Below, in pieces: positions 15,067 to 23,892 of a DNA stretch of 64,000 bases; the stretch's first letter is position 1; each line of letters begins with the position of its first letter. The notes under the pieces are model-generated. The model had not been told where the DNA came from. It made no database searches and saw nothing but the letters and a program-made list of their open reading frames with translations. The DNA lies in NCBI RefSeq assembly GCF_017813355.1, contig NZ_JAGIYZ010000018.1:1-64000 (forward strand), written 5' to 3'. The DNA comes from Roseomonas nitratireducens. Lineage in GTDB: Bacteria > Pseudomonadota > Alphaproteobacteria > Acetobacterales > Acetobacteraceae. Made by a program: the position numbers and the translations under genes.

Positions 15067-17298
15067 TCAGTCCGCGGCGTCGCCGCGCTCGCGCCGCTCG
15101 CCGCGGTCACGCCGCTCGCCGCCGCGCTCGCCACGGTCGCGACGCTCGCCACGATCGTCGCCGCCCTCGCGCGGGCGACGGGCGCCGACCTGCTCGGTGA
15201 TGTCCGCGCCGGTGGCCTGGTCGACCACGCGCATGGACAGCTTCACCTTTCCGCGCTCATCGAAGCCGATGACCTTGACCTTCACCTGGTCGCCTTCCTT
15301 GACGATGTCGGTGGTCTTGTTCACCCGCTCCTGCGCCAGCTCGCTGATGTGGACGAGGCCGTCCTTGGCGCCGAGGAAGTTCACGAAGGCGCCGAACTCG
15401 GCGGTCTTCACGACCTTCCCGTTGTAGATCACGCCGATCTCGGGCTCGGCCACGATGCCGCGGATCCAGTCGATCGCCTTCTGCGCGGCCTCGATGCTGG
15501 TCGCCGCCACCTTGATCGTGCCGTCGTCCTCGATGTCGATCTTGGTGCCGGTCTGCTCGGTGATCTCGCGGATCACCTTGCCGCCCGAACCGATCACGTC
15601 GCGGATCTTGTCCTTCGGCACGTTGATGACGGTGATGCGCGGCGCGGTCGCCGCGACATCCGTGCGGTGGCCGGTCAGGCCCTTCGACATCTCGCCCAGG
15701 ATGTGCAGGCGGCCGTCGCGCGCCTGGTCCAGCGCGATCTTCATGATCTCGAAGGTGATGGACGTGATCTTGATGTCCATCTGCAGGCTGGTGATGCCCG
15801 TATCCGTCCCGGCGACCTTGAAGTCCATGTCGCCGAGATGGTCCTCGTCGCCGAGGATGTCGGACAGCACCGCGAAGCCGCGGTCTTCCTTGATCAGGCC
15901 CATGGCGATGCCGGCGCAGGGGCGCTTCAGCGGCACGCCGGCATCCATCAGCGACAGCGAGGTGCCGCAGACGGTGGCCATCGAGGAGGAGCCGTTCGAT
16001 TCCGTGATCTCGGAGACCACGCGGATCGTGTAGGGGAACTTCTCCTTCTCCGGCAGCAGCGGGTGGATCGCCCGCCAGGCCAGCTTGCCGTGGCCCACTT
16101 CGCGACGGCCCGGGCTGCCCATGCGGCCCGTCTCGTTCACGCTGTAGGGGGGGAAGTTGTAGTGCAGCATGAAGTCCTCACGGTACTCGCCCGTGAGGGC
16201 GTCGATGATCTGCTCGTCCTGCCCGGTGCCGAGCGTGGCGACGCAGAGCGCCTGCGTCTCGCCGCGCGTGAACAGCGCGGACCCATGCGCGCGCGGCAGC
16301 ACGCCCACCTCGGACATGATCGGGCGCACGGTGCGCGTGTCGCGCCCGTCGATGCGCTTGCCGGTGTCGAGGATGTTGTTGCGGACGACGTCCGCCTCCA
16401 GCTCCTTCAGCAGGCCCTTCGCCGCGGCGACGTCCGCGCCCTCGGCTTCCAGTGCAGCGACCACGGCCTTCTTGACCGCGCCCACCTTCTCCTGCCGCAG
16501 CAGCTTCTGGGTTTCGGTGTAGGCGACCGCCATGTCGGCGCGGCCGAGCTCGGCGATGCGCTTCTTGAGCGCCTTGGTCGCCTCGCTTTCCTCCGGCAGG
16601 GGCCAGGGTTCCTTCGCCGCGACCTCGGCCAGGGCGATGATCGCCTGGATCACCGGCTGGAACGACCGGTGGCCGAACTCGACGGCGCCGAGCATGACCT
16701 CCTCGGTCAGCTCGCTCGCCTCGGATTCCACCATCAGCACGCCCTCGGCCGTGCCGGCGAGGACGAGGTCGAGCACGCTCGCCTTGCGCTCCTCGGCGGT
16801 CGGGTTCAGCACGTACTGGCCGTTGACGTAGCCCACGCGGGCGCCGGCGATCGGGCCGAAGAAGGGGATGCCCGACAGCGTCAGCGCGGCGGAGCAGCCG
16901 ACCATGGCGACGATGTCGGCCTCATTCTCCATGTCGTGCGACAGCACGGTGGCGACGACCTGCACCTCGTTGCGGAACCCGTCCGGGAACAGCGGGCGGA
17001 TCGGCCGATCGATCAGGCGGGAGGTCAGCGTCTCGAACTCGGACGGGCGGCCTTCGCGCTTGAAGAAGCCGCCGGGGATCTTGCCCGCGGCGAAGGCCTT
17101 CTCCTGGTAGTTCACGGTCAGGGGGAAGAAGTCCTGGCCGGGCTTCACCGATCGCGCGCCGACGGCGGTGCACAGCACGATGGTGTCGCCCAGGCGCGCG
17201 AGCACGGCGCCATCGGCCTGGCGGGCGACCTTGCCGGTTTCCAGCACCAGGGTCTTGCCGCCCCAGGGGATTTCCTTGCGGAAGTAGTTCTCGAACAT
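15067..17298 (-). CDS. pnp: Polyribonucleotide nucleotidyltransferase (PNPase)
   Basis: The protein has 743 residues. The start at 17298 ([17 protein letters not shown]) follows AGAGGA; the frame is open further upstream but that is not coding-like. There are two RNase-PH domains (about 1-220 and 320-550, including [16 protein letters not shown] and the catalytic [17 protein letters not shown] region) and an alpha linker. A KH domain ([17 protein letters not shown]) and an S1 domain ([18 protein letters not shown]) follow. The last 35 or so residues are almost only Arg, Gly, Glu and Asp ([10 protein letters not shown] type), a flexible tail. The enzyme degrades RNA phosphorolytically in the degradosome. 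rpsO, the usual upstream partner, is not adjacent here. Confidence 0.98.
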   Translation of the reverse strand: MFENYFRKEIPWGGKTLVLETGKVARQADGAVLARLGDTIVLCTAVGARSVKPGQDFFPLTVNYQEKAFAAGKIPGGFFKREGRPSEFETLTSRLIDRPIRPLFPDGFRNEVQVVATVLSHDMENEADIVAMVGCSAALTLSGIPFFGPIAGARVGYVNGQYVLNPTAEERKASVLDLVLAGTAEGVLMVESEASELTEEVMLGAVEFGHRSFQPVIQAIIALAEVAAKEPWPLPEESEATKALKKRIAELGRADMAVAYTETQKLLRQEKVGAVKKAVVAALEAEGADVAAAKGLLKELEADVVRNNILDTGKRIDGRDTRTVRPIMSEVGVLPRAHGSALFTRGETQALCVATLGTGQDEQIIDALTGEYREDFMLHYNFPPYSVNETGRMGSPGRREVGHGKLAWRAIHPLLPEKEKFPYTIRVVSEITESNGSSSMATVCGTSLSLMDAGVPLKRPCAGIAMGLIKEDRGFAVLSDILGDEDHLGDMDFKVAGTDTGITSLQMDIKITSITFEIMKIALDQARDGRLHILGEMSKGLTGHRTDVAATAPRITVINVPKDKIRDVIGSGGKVIREITEQTGTKIDIEDDGTIKVAATSIEAAQKAIDWIRGIVAEPEIGVIYNGKVVKTAEFGAFVNFLGAKDGLVHISELAQERVNKTTDIVKEGDQVKVKVIGFDERGKVKLSMRVVDQATGADITEQVGARRPREGGDDRGERRDRGERGGERRDRGERRERGDAAD

Positions 17299-17728
17299 CT
17301 TGCGTCCTCTCGGGTGCGGCGCGGGCGCCGCACGGGCCGTGCGCACCCGTCCTTCGCGGGCGCCAGCACGGCGGGATGGGGCCTTGGCAGGCCCCGGGAG
17401 CGACGCGGAGGGCGGAACAGGTGCGACCTGACGAGCGCCGGGAGAGTGGGCCGGGGTGTCGGCGTCTCGGGCGGCATGGGGTGGGCCCATCGCGCGGGCG
17501 CGACGGGAAGGCCGCCCATGTGGCCGGAAACGCCGCGCCGGTCCAGGCTCCGGGGCACGCGGTGTTCGCTGTTTGCCCGCCGCGGTCGCGGCGGTCGGGC
17601 GCGGCGCGGCAAGCGGCCGGGTCGCACCCGGGCGCTCCTATGGCGCAAATGGCGGCAGAACGCCACCGGAAACCACACGCCATGCGTGCAGGGCTTGCCG
17701 GCGGCGGTGGGGGGGCTATCCCGCCCCC
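17299..17728. other. 430-bp divergent intergenic region between pnp and a methyltransferase gene
   Basis: I found no convincing gene here. Close to pnp, GTGCGGCGC-GG-GCGCCGCAC (17314-17333) forms a perfect inverted repeat 15 bases upstream of the pnp start codon. It would therefore lie in the pnp leader; E. coli pnp is autoregulated through a leader hairpin, so it is a candidate for the same role. The rest is GC-rich sequence that should hold promoters for both directions, which I cannot place by eye. Confidence 0.5.
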
Positions 17729-18352
17729 ATGACCGAGACCGACCTCCGCCGCCGCGCCCCCGCCGCCGCGCGCAACCGGGACCCCATCCTGGCCGCGCTC
17801 CGCCCCCGCCTGCCCGCGGCGGGGCTGGTGCTGGAAGTCGCGAGCGGCAGCGGCGAGCACGCGATCCATTTCGCCGCCGCCCTGCCGGGCCTGGCCTTCC
17901 AGCCGAGCGACGCGGACCCCGAGGCGCGGGCCAGCATCGATGCCTGGGCGGCGGAGGCCGCGCTGCCCAACATCCGGCCGGCGATCGCGCTGGATGCCGC
18001 CACCCTGCCCTGGCCGGTCGCGGCCGCCGATGCCGTGCTGTGCATCAACATGATCCACATCGCCCCCTGGGCGGCCTGCGAGGGGCTGGTCCGCGGCGCC
18101 GCCGGGCTCGGCGCGACGCTGGTGCTCTATGGCCCCTTCCGGCGCGGCGGGGCGCATACCGCGCCGTCCAACGAGGCCTTCGACGCGGACCTGCGCGCCC
18201 GCGACCCGTCCTGGGGCGTTCGGGACCTGGAGGCGGTGGCCGCGCTGGCCGCCGGGCAGGGCTTTGCGGCGCAGGAGATCGTCGCGATGCCGGCGAACAA
18301 CCTGATGCTGGTCTTCCGCCGCCTCGACGCCACGCCCCGCGCCGCGCGATAG
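17729..18352 (+). CDS. SAM-dependent methyltransferase-like protein (DUF938)
   Basis: The protein has 207 residues from MTETDLRRRAPAAARNRDPIL. The SAM-binding motif I is VLEVASGSGEHAIHFAAALP, followed by LCINMIHIAPWAACEGL and LVLYGPFRRGGAHTAPSN, all diagnostic of the DUF938 family. The usual family length is about 200 residues. Substrate unknown. The start was set at the first ATG after the long divergent gap; the open frame extends further but is not coding-like. It lies upstream of the HMG-CoA-lyase-like gene by 25 bp, possibly in the same transcript. Confidence 0.88.
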   Translation: MTETDLRRRAPAAARNRDPILAALRPRLPAAGLVLEVASGSGEHAIHFAAALPGLAFQPSDADPEARASIDAWAAEAALPNIRPAIALDAATLPWPVAAADAVLCINMIHIAPWAACEGLVRGAAGLGATLVLYGPFRRGGAHTAPSNEAFDADLRARDPSWGVRDLEAVAALAAGQGFAAQEIVAMPANNLMLVFRRLDATPRAAR

Positions 18353-18377
18353 TCCCGCCGGAGCGAGGAGACCCGCC

Positions 18378-19343
18378 ATGTCCGACCTGCCGCGCGCCGT
18401 GCGCATCACCGAGGAAGGCCCGCGCGAAGGCTTCCAGATCGCCGCCACGCCCGTGCCGACGCAGGACAAGATCGCGCTGATCGACGCGCTGTCGGCGACC
18501 GGCGCGCCGCGCATCCAGGTCGCCTCCTTCGTCAGCCCCAAGCGCGTGCCGGGCTGGGCCGATGCCGATGCCGTCGTCGCCGGCTTCGCGCCGCGCGCGG
18601 GCGTGGCCTACACCGCGCTGTGGTTCAACGCGCAGGGGCTGGACCGCGCGATGGCCTTCAAGGACAGGCTGACGCTGTACGGGTCCGTCACCGTCGCTGC
18701 GTCCGAGGCCTTCTCGCTGAAGAACCTGAACCGCGACCGCGCCGGGCAGATCGCCGCGCAACGGGAGACGATCGCCGCCCACCAGGCCGCCGGCGTGCCG
18801 GTCACGCGCGTCTCGGTCCAGGCGGCCTTCGGGTGCAATTTCTCCGGCGATGTCGCGCCTGCCCGCGCCGTGGCCGCCGTTTCGGAAGCGATGGCGCTGG
18901 CGGAGGAGACGGGCTGCGCCATCGAGAAGATCGCGCTGGCCGACACGATGGGCTGGGCCAATCCGCTGCTGATCGAGCGCGTGGTGGGCGAGGTGCGTTC
19001 CCGCTGGCCCGGCCAGGCGGTCTCGCTGCACCTGCACGACACGCGCGGCCTCGGCATCGCCAACGCCATGGCCGGGCTGCGCATGGGCGTGGCCGAGTTC
19101 GACGCCGCGGTGGGCGGCGCGGGCGGCTGCCCCTTCGCCGGGCATGCCGGCGCGCCGGGCAACATCGCGACGGAGGAACTCGTCCTGCTGTGCGAGGAGA
19201 TGGGCATCGCGACGGGCATCGACCTCGATGCGCTCATCGCGGCGGGGCATCTCGCGGAGCGCGTGCTGGGGCGGACGCTGCCCTCCGCGCTGCTGCGCGG
19301 CGGGTCGCTGGCGGGGTTCCGGGCGAAGGCGCGGGCGGCGTGA
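18378..19343 (+). CDS. Hydroxymethylglutaryl-CoA lyase-like (HMGL) enzyme
   Basis: The protein has 321 residues; GAGGAG lies ten bases before the ATG. It belongs to the DRE-TIM metallolyase family: ITEEGPREGFQ (the Asp of the DRE signature is Gly-Pro here), metal-binding HLHDTRGLG and the loop GGAGGCPFAGHAGAPGNIATE with the active-site Cys. The normal product would be acetoacetate plus acetyl-CoA from HMG-CoA. The EGPREG instead of DGLQNE at the first box, and the class III CoA-transferase gene next door, suggest a related CoA-ester lyase of another dicarboxylic substrate. A family B repeat pair lies between the two genes. Confidence 0.85.
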   Translation: MSDLPRAVRITEEGPREGFQIAATPVPTQDKIALIDALSATGAPRIQVASFVSPKRVPGWADADAVVAGFAPRAGVAYTALWFNAQGLDRAMAFKDRLTLYGSVTVAASEAFSLKNLNRDRAGQIAAQRETIAAHQAAGVPVTRVSVQAAFGCNFSGDVAPARAVAAVSEAMALAEETGCAIEKIALADTMGWANPLLIERVVGEVRSRWPGQAVSLHLHDTRGLGIANAMAGLRMGVAEFDAAVGGAGGCPFAGHAGAPGNIATEELVLLCEEMGIATGIDLDALIAAGHLAERVLGRTLPSALLRGGSLAGFRAKARAA

Positions 19344-19363
19344 GGCGCGGCGCGGCGCGCGGG

Positions 19364-19521
19364 TGGGGCGCCGCCCCTCCCGAACCCTCCCCGGCAAAGG
19401 CCGAAAGGCCTTTGCAATCCATGAGTTGGCGCCCCGCCTTGGAAGGTTCGGCGCCAGATATCGGTTCCCAAAGGCCTTTCGGCCTTTGGTGGGGAGGCCC
19501 GGAGGGGCAAGGCCCCTCCGG
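19364..19521. repeat. Inverted pair of family B palindromic repeats
   Basis: There are two copies in opposite orientation. Left copy: a GC hairpin around 19364-19379, then CCCGAACCCTCCCC, then GCAAAGGCC-GAAA-GGCCTTTGC (19394-19415). Right copy: CCAAAGGCC-TTTC-GGCCTTTGG (19468-19489), GGGGAGG, then the hairpin CCGGAGGGGC-AAG-GCCCCTCCGG (19499-19521). Between them, TGGCGCC and GGCGCCA can pair. The whole block is a 160-bp composite palindrome filling the gap between two plus-strand genes. The tetraloop reads GAAA in the left copy on the plus strand and in the right copy on the minus strand. Confidence 0.8.
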
Positions 19522-19539
19522 AAGCGAAGGACACGCCCC

Positions 19540-20688
19540 ATGACATCCCTCCCCCTCGCCGGCATCCGCGTCGTCGAATTCTCGCACATGGTCATGGGCC
19601 CGACCTGCGGCCTGGTGCTGGCGGACCTGGGTGCGGAGGTCATCAAGATCGAGCCGCCCGGCAAGGGCGACCGCACGCGCTACCTGACCGCCTCCGGCAC
19701 CGGCTTCTTCCCCGCCTTCAGCCGCAACAAGAAGTCCGTGCAGCTGGACACGGAGGACGAGGCCGACATCGAGACGCTGAAGCGGCTGATCGACACGGCC
19801 GACGTGGTGCTGGAGAATTTCCGCCCCGGCGGGCTGGAATCGAAGGGCCTCGGCTACGCCGCGCTGTCGGCGCGCAACCCGCGGCTGATCTACCTCTCGC
19901 TCAAGGGCTACCTGCCCGGCCCGTACGAGAACCGCACCGCCTTGGATGAGGTGGTGCAGATGCAGTCCGGCCTTGCCTACATGACCGGCCCGCCCGGGCG
20001 GCCGCTGCGCGCCGGCGCGCCGGTGAACGACATGATGGGGGGGATGTTCGGCGCCATCGCCATCCTCGCCGCGCTGCGGCAGCGGGACGTCACGGGGCGC
20101 GGCCAGCACCTGCAGTCCGGGCTGTTCGAGAACGCGGCCTTCCTCGTCTCCACCGCCATGCTGCAGCAGGCGATGACCGGCAAGGACCCGACGCCGATGC
20201 CCGCCGGCCGCCGTGCCTGGGGCGTCTATGACGTGTTCGACACCAGGGACGGGCAGCAGATCTTCGTCGGCGTCGTCACCGACCGGCAATGGGAGATCTT
20301 TCGCCGCGAACTGCAGGAACCCGCGCTGGAAGACCCCGCCTACGCCACCAACACCGACCGTGCGTCGCGGCGGGAGACGCTGATCCCGCTGGTGCAGTCG
20401 CTGCTCGTGAAGCACGACGTCGCGGCGATCGAGGCGATGTGCGAGCGCGCCGGCCTGCCCTTCTCCCGCATCGCCAGGCCCTGGGACCTGTTCGCCGACC
20501 CGCATCTGCTGGCCAGCGGCGGGCTGCTGCCCGTCACCCTGCCCGATGGCCGCGCGGGGGCGGTGCCGGCGCTGCCCGTCACCTTCGACGGCGCGCGGCT
20601 GGGCGTGCGGCACGACCTGCCGAAGCCCGGCGAGCATGACGAGGAGATCCTCGGGCCGCTCCGCGCCGCGCGCGACGCGGCGGAGTAG
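19540..20688 (+). CDS. CaiB/BaiF family (class III) CoA transferase
   Basis: The protein has 382 residues, the usual family size, from MTSLPLAGIRVVEFSHMVMGP. Family marks are ADLGAEVIKIEPPGKGDRTR, FSRNKKSVQLD, VVLENFRPGGLE and the likely catalytic Asp in RTALDEVVQMQSGLAYMTG. It transfers CoA between carboxylates; the donor and acceptor are not known. With the HMGL-like lyase upstream it forms a plausible two-step module: activate an organic acid as CoA ester, then cleave it. The xanthine-dehydrogenase small-subunit gene follows 28 bp later. Confidence 0.92.
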   Translation: MTSLPLAGIRVVEFSHMVMGPTCGLVLADLGAEVIKIEPPGKGDRTRYLTASGTGFFPAFSRNKKSVQLDTEDEADIETLKRLIDTADVVLENFRPGGLESKGLGYAALSARNPRLIYLSLKGYLPGPYENRTALDEVVQMQSGLAYMTGPPGRPLRAGAPVNDMMGGMFGAIAILAALRQRDVTGRGQHLQSGLFENAAFLVSTAMLQQAMTGKDPTPMPAGRRAWGVYDVFDTRDGQQIFVGVVTDRQWEIFRRELQEPALEDPAYATNTDRASRRETLIPLVQSLLVKHDVAAIEAMCERAGLPFSRIARPWDLFADPHLLASGGLLPVTLPDGRAGAVPALPVTFDGARLGVRHDLPKPGEHDEEILGPLRAARDAAE

Positions 20689-20716
20689 CGGCAGGCGCCT
20701 TGCCTGCCCCCGCGCC

Positions 20717-22117
20717 ATGGACCACATCGCCACCATGGCCGGACCGATCCGCTTCACGCTCAACGGGCAGGACATCGCGCTGCCCGAGGGCACCTCGCCC
20801 ACCGTCACGCTGCTCGACTGGCTGCGCGGGCCCGGCCACCTGCCCGGCACCAAGGAAGGTTGCGCGGAAGGCGATTGCGGCGCCTGCACGGTGGTGATCG
20901 AGGAGGGCGCGGCGCGCATCCCGGTCAATGCCTGCCTGATGCTGCTCGGCCAGGCGGCGGGTCGGGCGATCCGCACGGTGGAAGGCCTCGGCTCCGACCA
21001 TCCCGTGCCGCGGACGCTGGCGGACAGCGACGGCACGCAATGCGGCTTCTGCACGCCCGGGATCGTCATGTCCGCCTGGGCCTGGACTCGGCAAGGCGGC
21101 GACGTGCACGAGGCGCTGGCCGGGAATCTCTGCCGCTGCACCGGCTATCGCCCCATCCTGGACGCGATGGCCGCCATGAGAGACGACGGCGCCGCCGCGC
21201 CATCCGCCGCCCCCGCGCCGGCCGATGTCTCGACCGCGGCGCAGCGCTTCTTCCTGCCGCGCGGGCTGGATGAGGCGATCGCGCTGCGCGCCGCGCATCC
21301 GGACGCCTGGCTGCTGTCCGGCGGCACCGATCTCGGCCTGCGCGTGTCGGAACACCGCGAACAGCCCGGCGCGGTGATCTGCCTGCTGAACGTGGCGGAG
21401 ATGCAGTCGCTCACCGTCGACGCGCACGGCATCACGGCCGGCGCGGCGGTCTCCTACGGGCGGCTGCTTGCCGCCTGCGACGAGGATTTTTCCCCCTTCG
21501 CGCGGCTGCTCGCGCGGCTCGGCTCGCGGCAGATCCGCGGGCTGGGCACGCTGGGGGGCAATCTCGGCACGGCGAGCCCGATCGGGGATTCGCTGCCGCC
21601 GCTGATCGCGCTGGGGGCGATGGTGACGCTTGCCTCCCCGCGCGGGGAGCGCGTGCTGGCGGTGGAGGATTTCATCACCGGCTACCGCGCGACCGCGCTG
21701 GCGGCGGACGAGGTCATCGCGCGCGTGCACATCCCGCGCCCGCCGTCCGGCGCGCTGCTCGCCTGCGAGAAACTGTCCAAGCGCCACGACCAGGACATCG
21801 CGACGGTCGGGCTTTCGGTGCTGCTGGAATTCGAGGATGGCGTTGTGCGCGCGGCGCGCATCGCCCATGGCGGCTGCGGCCCGCGCGCGGCGCGCGCGCC
21901 GGGGGCGGAGGCGGTGCTGCTCGGCGCGCCCTTCGATGCCGCCGCTGCGGACCGCGCGGCGCACGCCCTGGACGCGGAGATCGCGCCGCTGTCCGACCTG
22001 CGCGGCAGCGCGGCGTATCGGCGCATCGCCGCGGGCAACCTGCTGCGGCGGCTGGCGCTGCGCGCGCCGGGCGTGATGGACCTGCCGGCCCCGCACGCCC
22101 CGCGCTTCATGGCCTGA
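20717..22117 (+). CDS. xdhA: Xanthine dehydrogenase small subunit (2Fe-2S and FAD domains)
   Basis: The protein has 466 residues. The first ferredoxin cluster is GCAEGDCGACTVV and the second QCGFCTPG...NLCRCTGYRPI, within the first 160 residues. The FAD domain (from about 175) has LLSGGTDLGLRVSE and IRGLGTLGGNLGTASPIGD, and the CO-dehydrogenase flavoprotein C-terminal domain ends the chain. The family partner, the molybdopterin large subunit, normally follows directly, with xdhC after it. Neither is in the window, and the next gene faces the other way. A second ATG at 20735 (MAGPIRFTLNG) is an equally plausible start. The subunit may pair with a distant partner or be a remnant, although the frame is intact. 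Confidence 0.92.
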   Translation: MDHIATMAGPIRFTLNGQDIALPEGTSPTVTLLDWLRGPGHLPGTKEGCAEGDCGACTVVIEEGAARIPVNACLMLLGQAAGRAIRTVEGLGSDHPVPRTLADSDGTQCGFCTPGIVMSAWAWTRQGGDVHEALAGNLCRCTGYRPILDAMAAMRDDGAAAPSAAPAPADVSTAAQRFFLPRGLDEAIALRAAHPDAWLLSGGTDLGLRVSEHREQPGAVICLLNVAEMQSLTVDAHGITAGAAVSYGRLLAACDEDFSPFARLLARLGSRQIRGLGTLGGNLGTASPIGDSLPPLIALGAMVTLASPRGERVLAVEDFITGYRATALAADEVIARVHIPRPPSGALLACEKLSKRHDQDIATVGLSVLLEFEDGVVRAARIAHGGCGPRAARAPGAEAVLLGAPFDAAAADRAAHALDAEIAPLSDLRGSAAYRRIAAGNLLRRLALRAPGVMDLPAPHAPRFMA

Positions 22118-22137
22118 CGCGCCGGGCGGCGGGCGCG
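22118..22137. terminator. Small hairpin between convergent xdhA and dehydrogenase genes
   Basis: CGCGCC and GGCGCG pair around an 8-base GC loop in the 22-bp gap between two convergent stops. It is short and without T-run, so only a weak candidate. Confidence 0.35.
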
Positions 22138-22139
22138 CC

Positions 22140-23075
22140 TCAGCCGCCCTTGTCGGCCTCCAGCACGGCGTTCACCGCCGCCGGGTCGCAGGCGATGGCG
22201 ACACCCGCGCGGTCGAGCTGCATCTTCATCGGCGAACGGCTGTCGAGGTTCTCCCAGCCGCGGTTCAGCGCCTCGTTCACATCCTCCAGCGTCAGGTTGC
22301 ACAGGCGCATCGGCACGCCGAGCTCGCGGCCCATGTTCACCGCCAGCGAGATGTCCTTGTGCGCCAGCTTCAGCGTGAAGGATGGCGGGTCGTAGTGGTC
22401 GATCAGGAACTGGTCGGCCAGCCGGTCGAAGGTGCGCCGCCGGCCGAGCGCGCCCTGCCGCACCACGCGCCAGAGCTCGAGCGGGTCCATCCCCGCCTTC
22501 ACGCCCATGGAGAAGACCTCCGCCAGCACGGACTGGATCGCGTAGCCGGCCATGTTGTGCACGAGCTTCGCGACCGTCGCCGTGCCGATCGGGCCGATAT
22601 AGGCCGCCTGGTCGCCGAAGCTGTCGAGCAGCGGCTTGTACTTGTCGTAGATCGCGCGATCGCCGCCGACCCAGATGGCGAGCTTGCCGCTCTCGGCCCC
22701 CTTCGGCCCGCCGCTGACCGGCGCGTCGAAGGCATGGGCGCCCTTCTCGGCCAGCGCCTCGGCGATGCGGCGGACCAGCGCCTGGGAATTGGTCGTGAGG
22801 TCGAACAGCACGGCGCCCGGCTGAATGCCGGCGAGGATGCCCTCGGGCCCGAAGACGACCGGCTCGACCTCCTTCGGGCCGGGCAGGGAGGTGAAGACCA
22901 CCTCGCATTGCTCGGCCACCGCCCTGGGCGTCTCCGCCCAGACCGCGCCGGCGGACAGGCGGTTCGCACCCGCCTCCCGCCTGACGTCGTGGATGACGAG
23001 GTCATGCCCGGCCTTCTGGATGTTGGCGGCCATGAAGGCCCCCATGGTGCCGAGCCCGATGAAACCGACCTTCAT
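22140..23075 (-). CDS. NAD(P)-dependent beta-hydroxyacid dehydrogenase family protein
   Basis: The protein has 311 residues. The N-terminal Rossmann motif is KVGFIGLGTMGAFMAANI, followed by FTSLPGPKEVEP, the substrate-binding FDAPVSGGPKGAE and the catalytic Lys in AKLVHNMAGYAIQ. The family includes 3-hydroxyisobutyrate dehydrogenase, tartronate-semialdehyde reductase and glyoxylate reductase; sequence alone does not choose between them. It is last in a minus-strand operon after a Bug receptor and an MBL hydrolase. That suggests oxidation of a hydroxy acid taken up by that receptor or released by the hydrolase. Confidence 0.92.
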   Translation of the reverse strand: MKVGFIGLGTMGAFMAANIQKAGHDLVIHDVRREAGANRLSAGAVWAETPRAVAEQCEVVFTSLPGPKEVEPVVFGPEGILAGIQPGAVLFDLTTNSQALVRRIAEALAEKGAHAFDAPVSGGPKGAESGKLAIWVGGDRAIYDKYKPLLDSFGDQAAYIGPIGTATVAKLVHNMAGYAIQSVLAEVFSMGVKAGMDPLELWRVVRQGALGRRRTFDRLADQFLIDHYDPPSFTLKLAHKDISLAVNMGRELGVPMRLCNLTLEDVNEALNRGWENLDSRSPMKMQLDRAGVAIACDPAAVNAVLEADKGG

Positions 23076-23107
23076 GCCAGCATCTCCTCCCGCCGCCGCC
23101 GCGCGCC

Positions 23108-23881
23108 TCAGGGCGCGAGGTCGAAGCGCGTCATGGTGTCCAGGTCGTCGCCGAACCAGGCCTTGATGCCGGCCCGGTGCGCGCCGATCGCGCGCGGGAT
23201 GCCGTTCTCGACCACCATCGGCAGGTCATGGCCGGGGATCAGCACGCAGCCCGGGCGGGCGCGGCAGATCTCCCACACCATGTCGATCGTCGCGCGGCTG
23301 ACCGCGGGGTCGTAGGTCATGTCGGTGCGGCGCGTGGTGAGTTCCACGCGGTTCTTCACCGCGTCCTGCAGCAGCACGCAATCCTGCCCGTCGCCCTTGA
23401 TGACGAAGATCAGGTGCCCCGGCGTATGGCCGGGGGCGAGATGCGCGGTGATGCCGGGCAGCACTTCGGCGCCGTCGTCCATCAGCACCAGCGTCGGCCA
23501 GGTGGACAGGCCGGCCACGGCGTGTTCGGGCACCGGCGTCTCCCCCCAGGGCACGCCGAGCGCCCAGGCCATCTCGCGCCGCCCCGCATGGATGCGCGCC
23601 TGCCGGAAGATCGGCCAGTTGACGCAGTGGTCGTGGTGCAGGTGGCTCAGCAGCAGGTCGGTGACGTCGCCCGGCGCAAGCCCGCGCGCGGCCAGCATGC
23701 CGACCAGCACGCGCCGCATGCCGAAGCCGCCGCCATCGAGCAGCACGACGCGCCCATGCCCGCGCAGCAGCAGCACCGTGCTCCAGCCGAGGCCGCCATG
23801 CGGGTCCGCCTTGCCGGGGAAGCCGTTGACCAGGATCTCGAGGTCCCAGCCACCGCCGCGCCAGCGCATGCCGTCATCCAT
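23108..23881 (-). CDS. Metallo-beta-lactamase-fold hydrolase
   Basis: The protein has 257 residues. The start at 23881 follows GAGGAG by seven bases; the site overlaps the end of the upstream Bug gene. The metal-binding HxHxDH motif is LLLSHLHHDHCVNW, with further ligands in LAPGHTPGHLIF, LLQDAVKNR and IPGHDLPMV. The spacing resembles N-acyl-homoserine lactonase/glyoxalase II-like hydrolases, so a lactone or thioester substrate is plausible. It is the middle gene of a three-gene operon with a Bug receptor and a hydroxyacid dehydrogenase. Confidence 0.9.
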   Translation of the reverse strand: MDDGMRWRGGGWDLEILVNGFPGKADPHGGLGWSTVLLLRGHGRVVLLDGGGFGMRRVLVGMLAARGLAPGDVTDLLLSHLHHDHCVNWPIFRQARIHAGRREMAWALGVPWGETPVPEHAVAGLSTWPTLVLMDDGAEVLPGITAHLAPGHTPGHLIFVIKGDGQDCVLLQDAVKNRVELTTRRTDMTYDPAVSRATIDMVWEICRARPGCVLIPGHDLPMVVENGIPRAIGAHRAGIKAWFGDDLDTMTRFDLAP

Positions 23882-23892
23882 GCCCGCTCTCC

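Noticed and set aside
15055-18480. Very long open frame on the plus strand opposite pnp
   Set aside because: It is an antisense artefact of GC-rich third positions; its translation is low-complexity His/Arg/Asp/Leu and pnp on the other strand is unmistakable.
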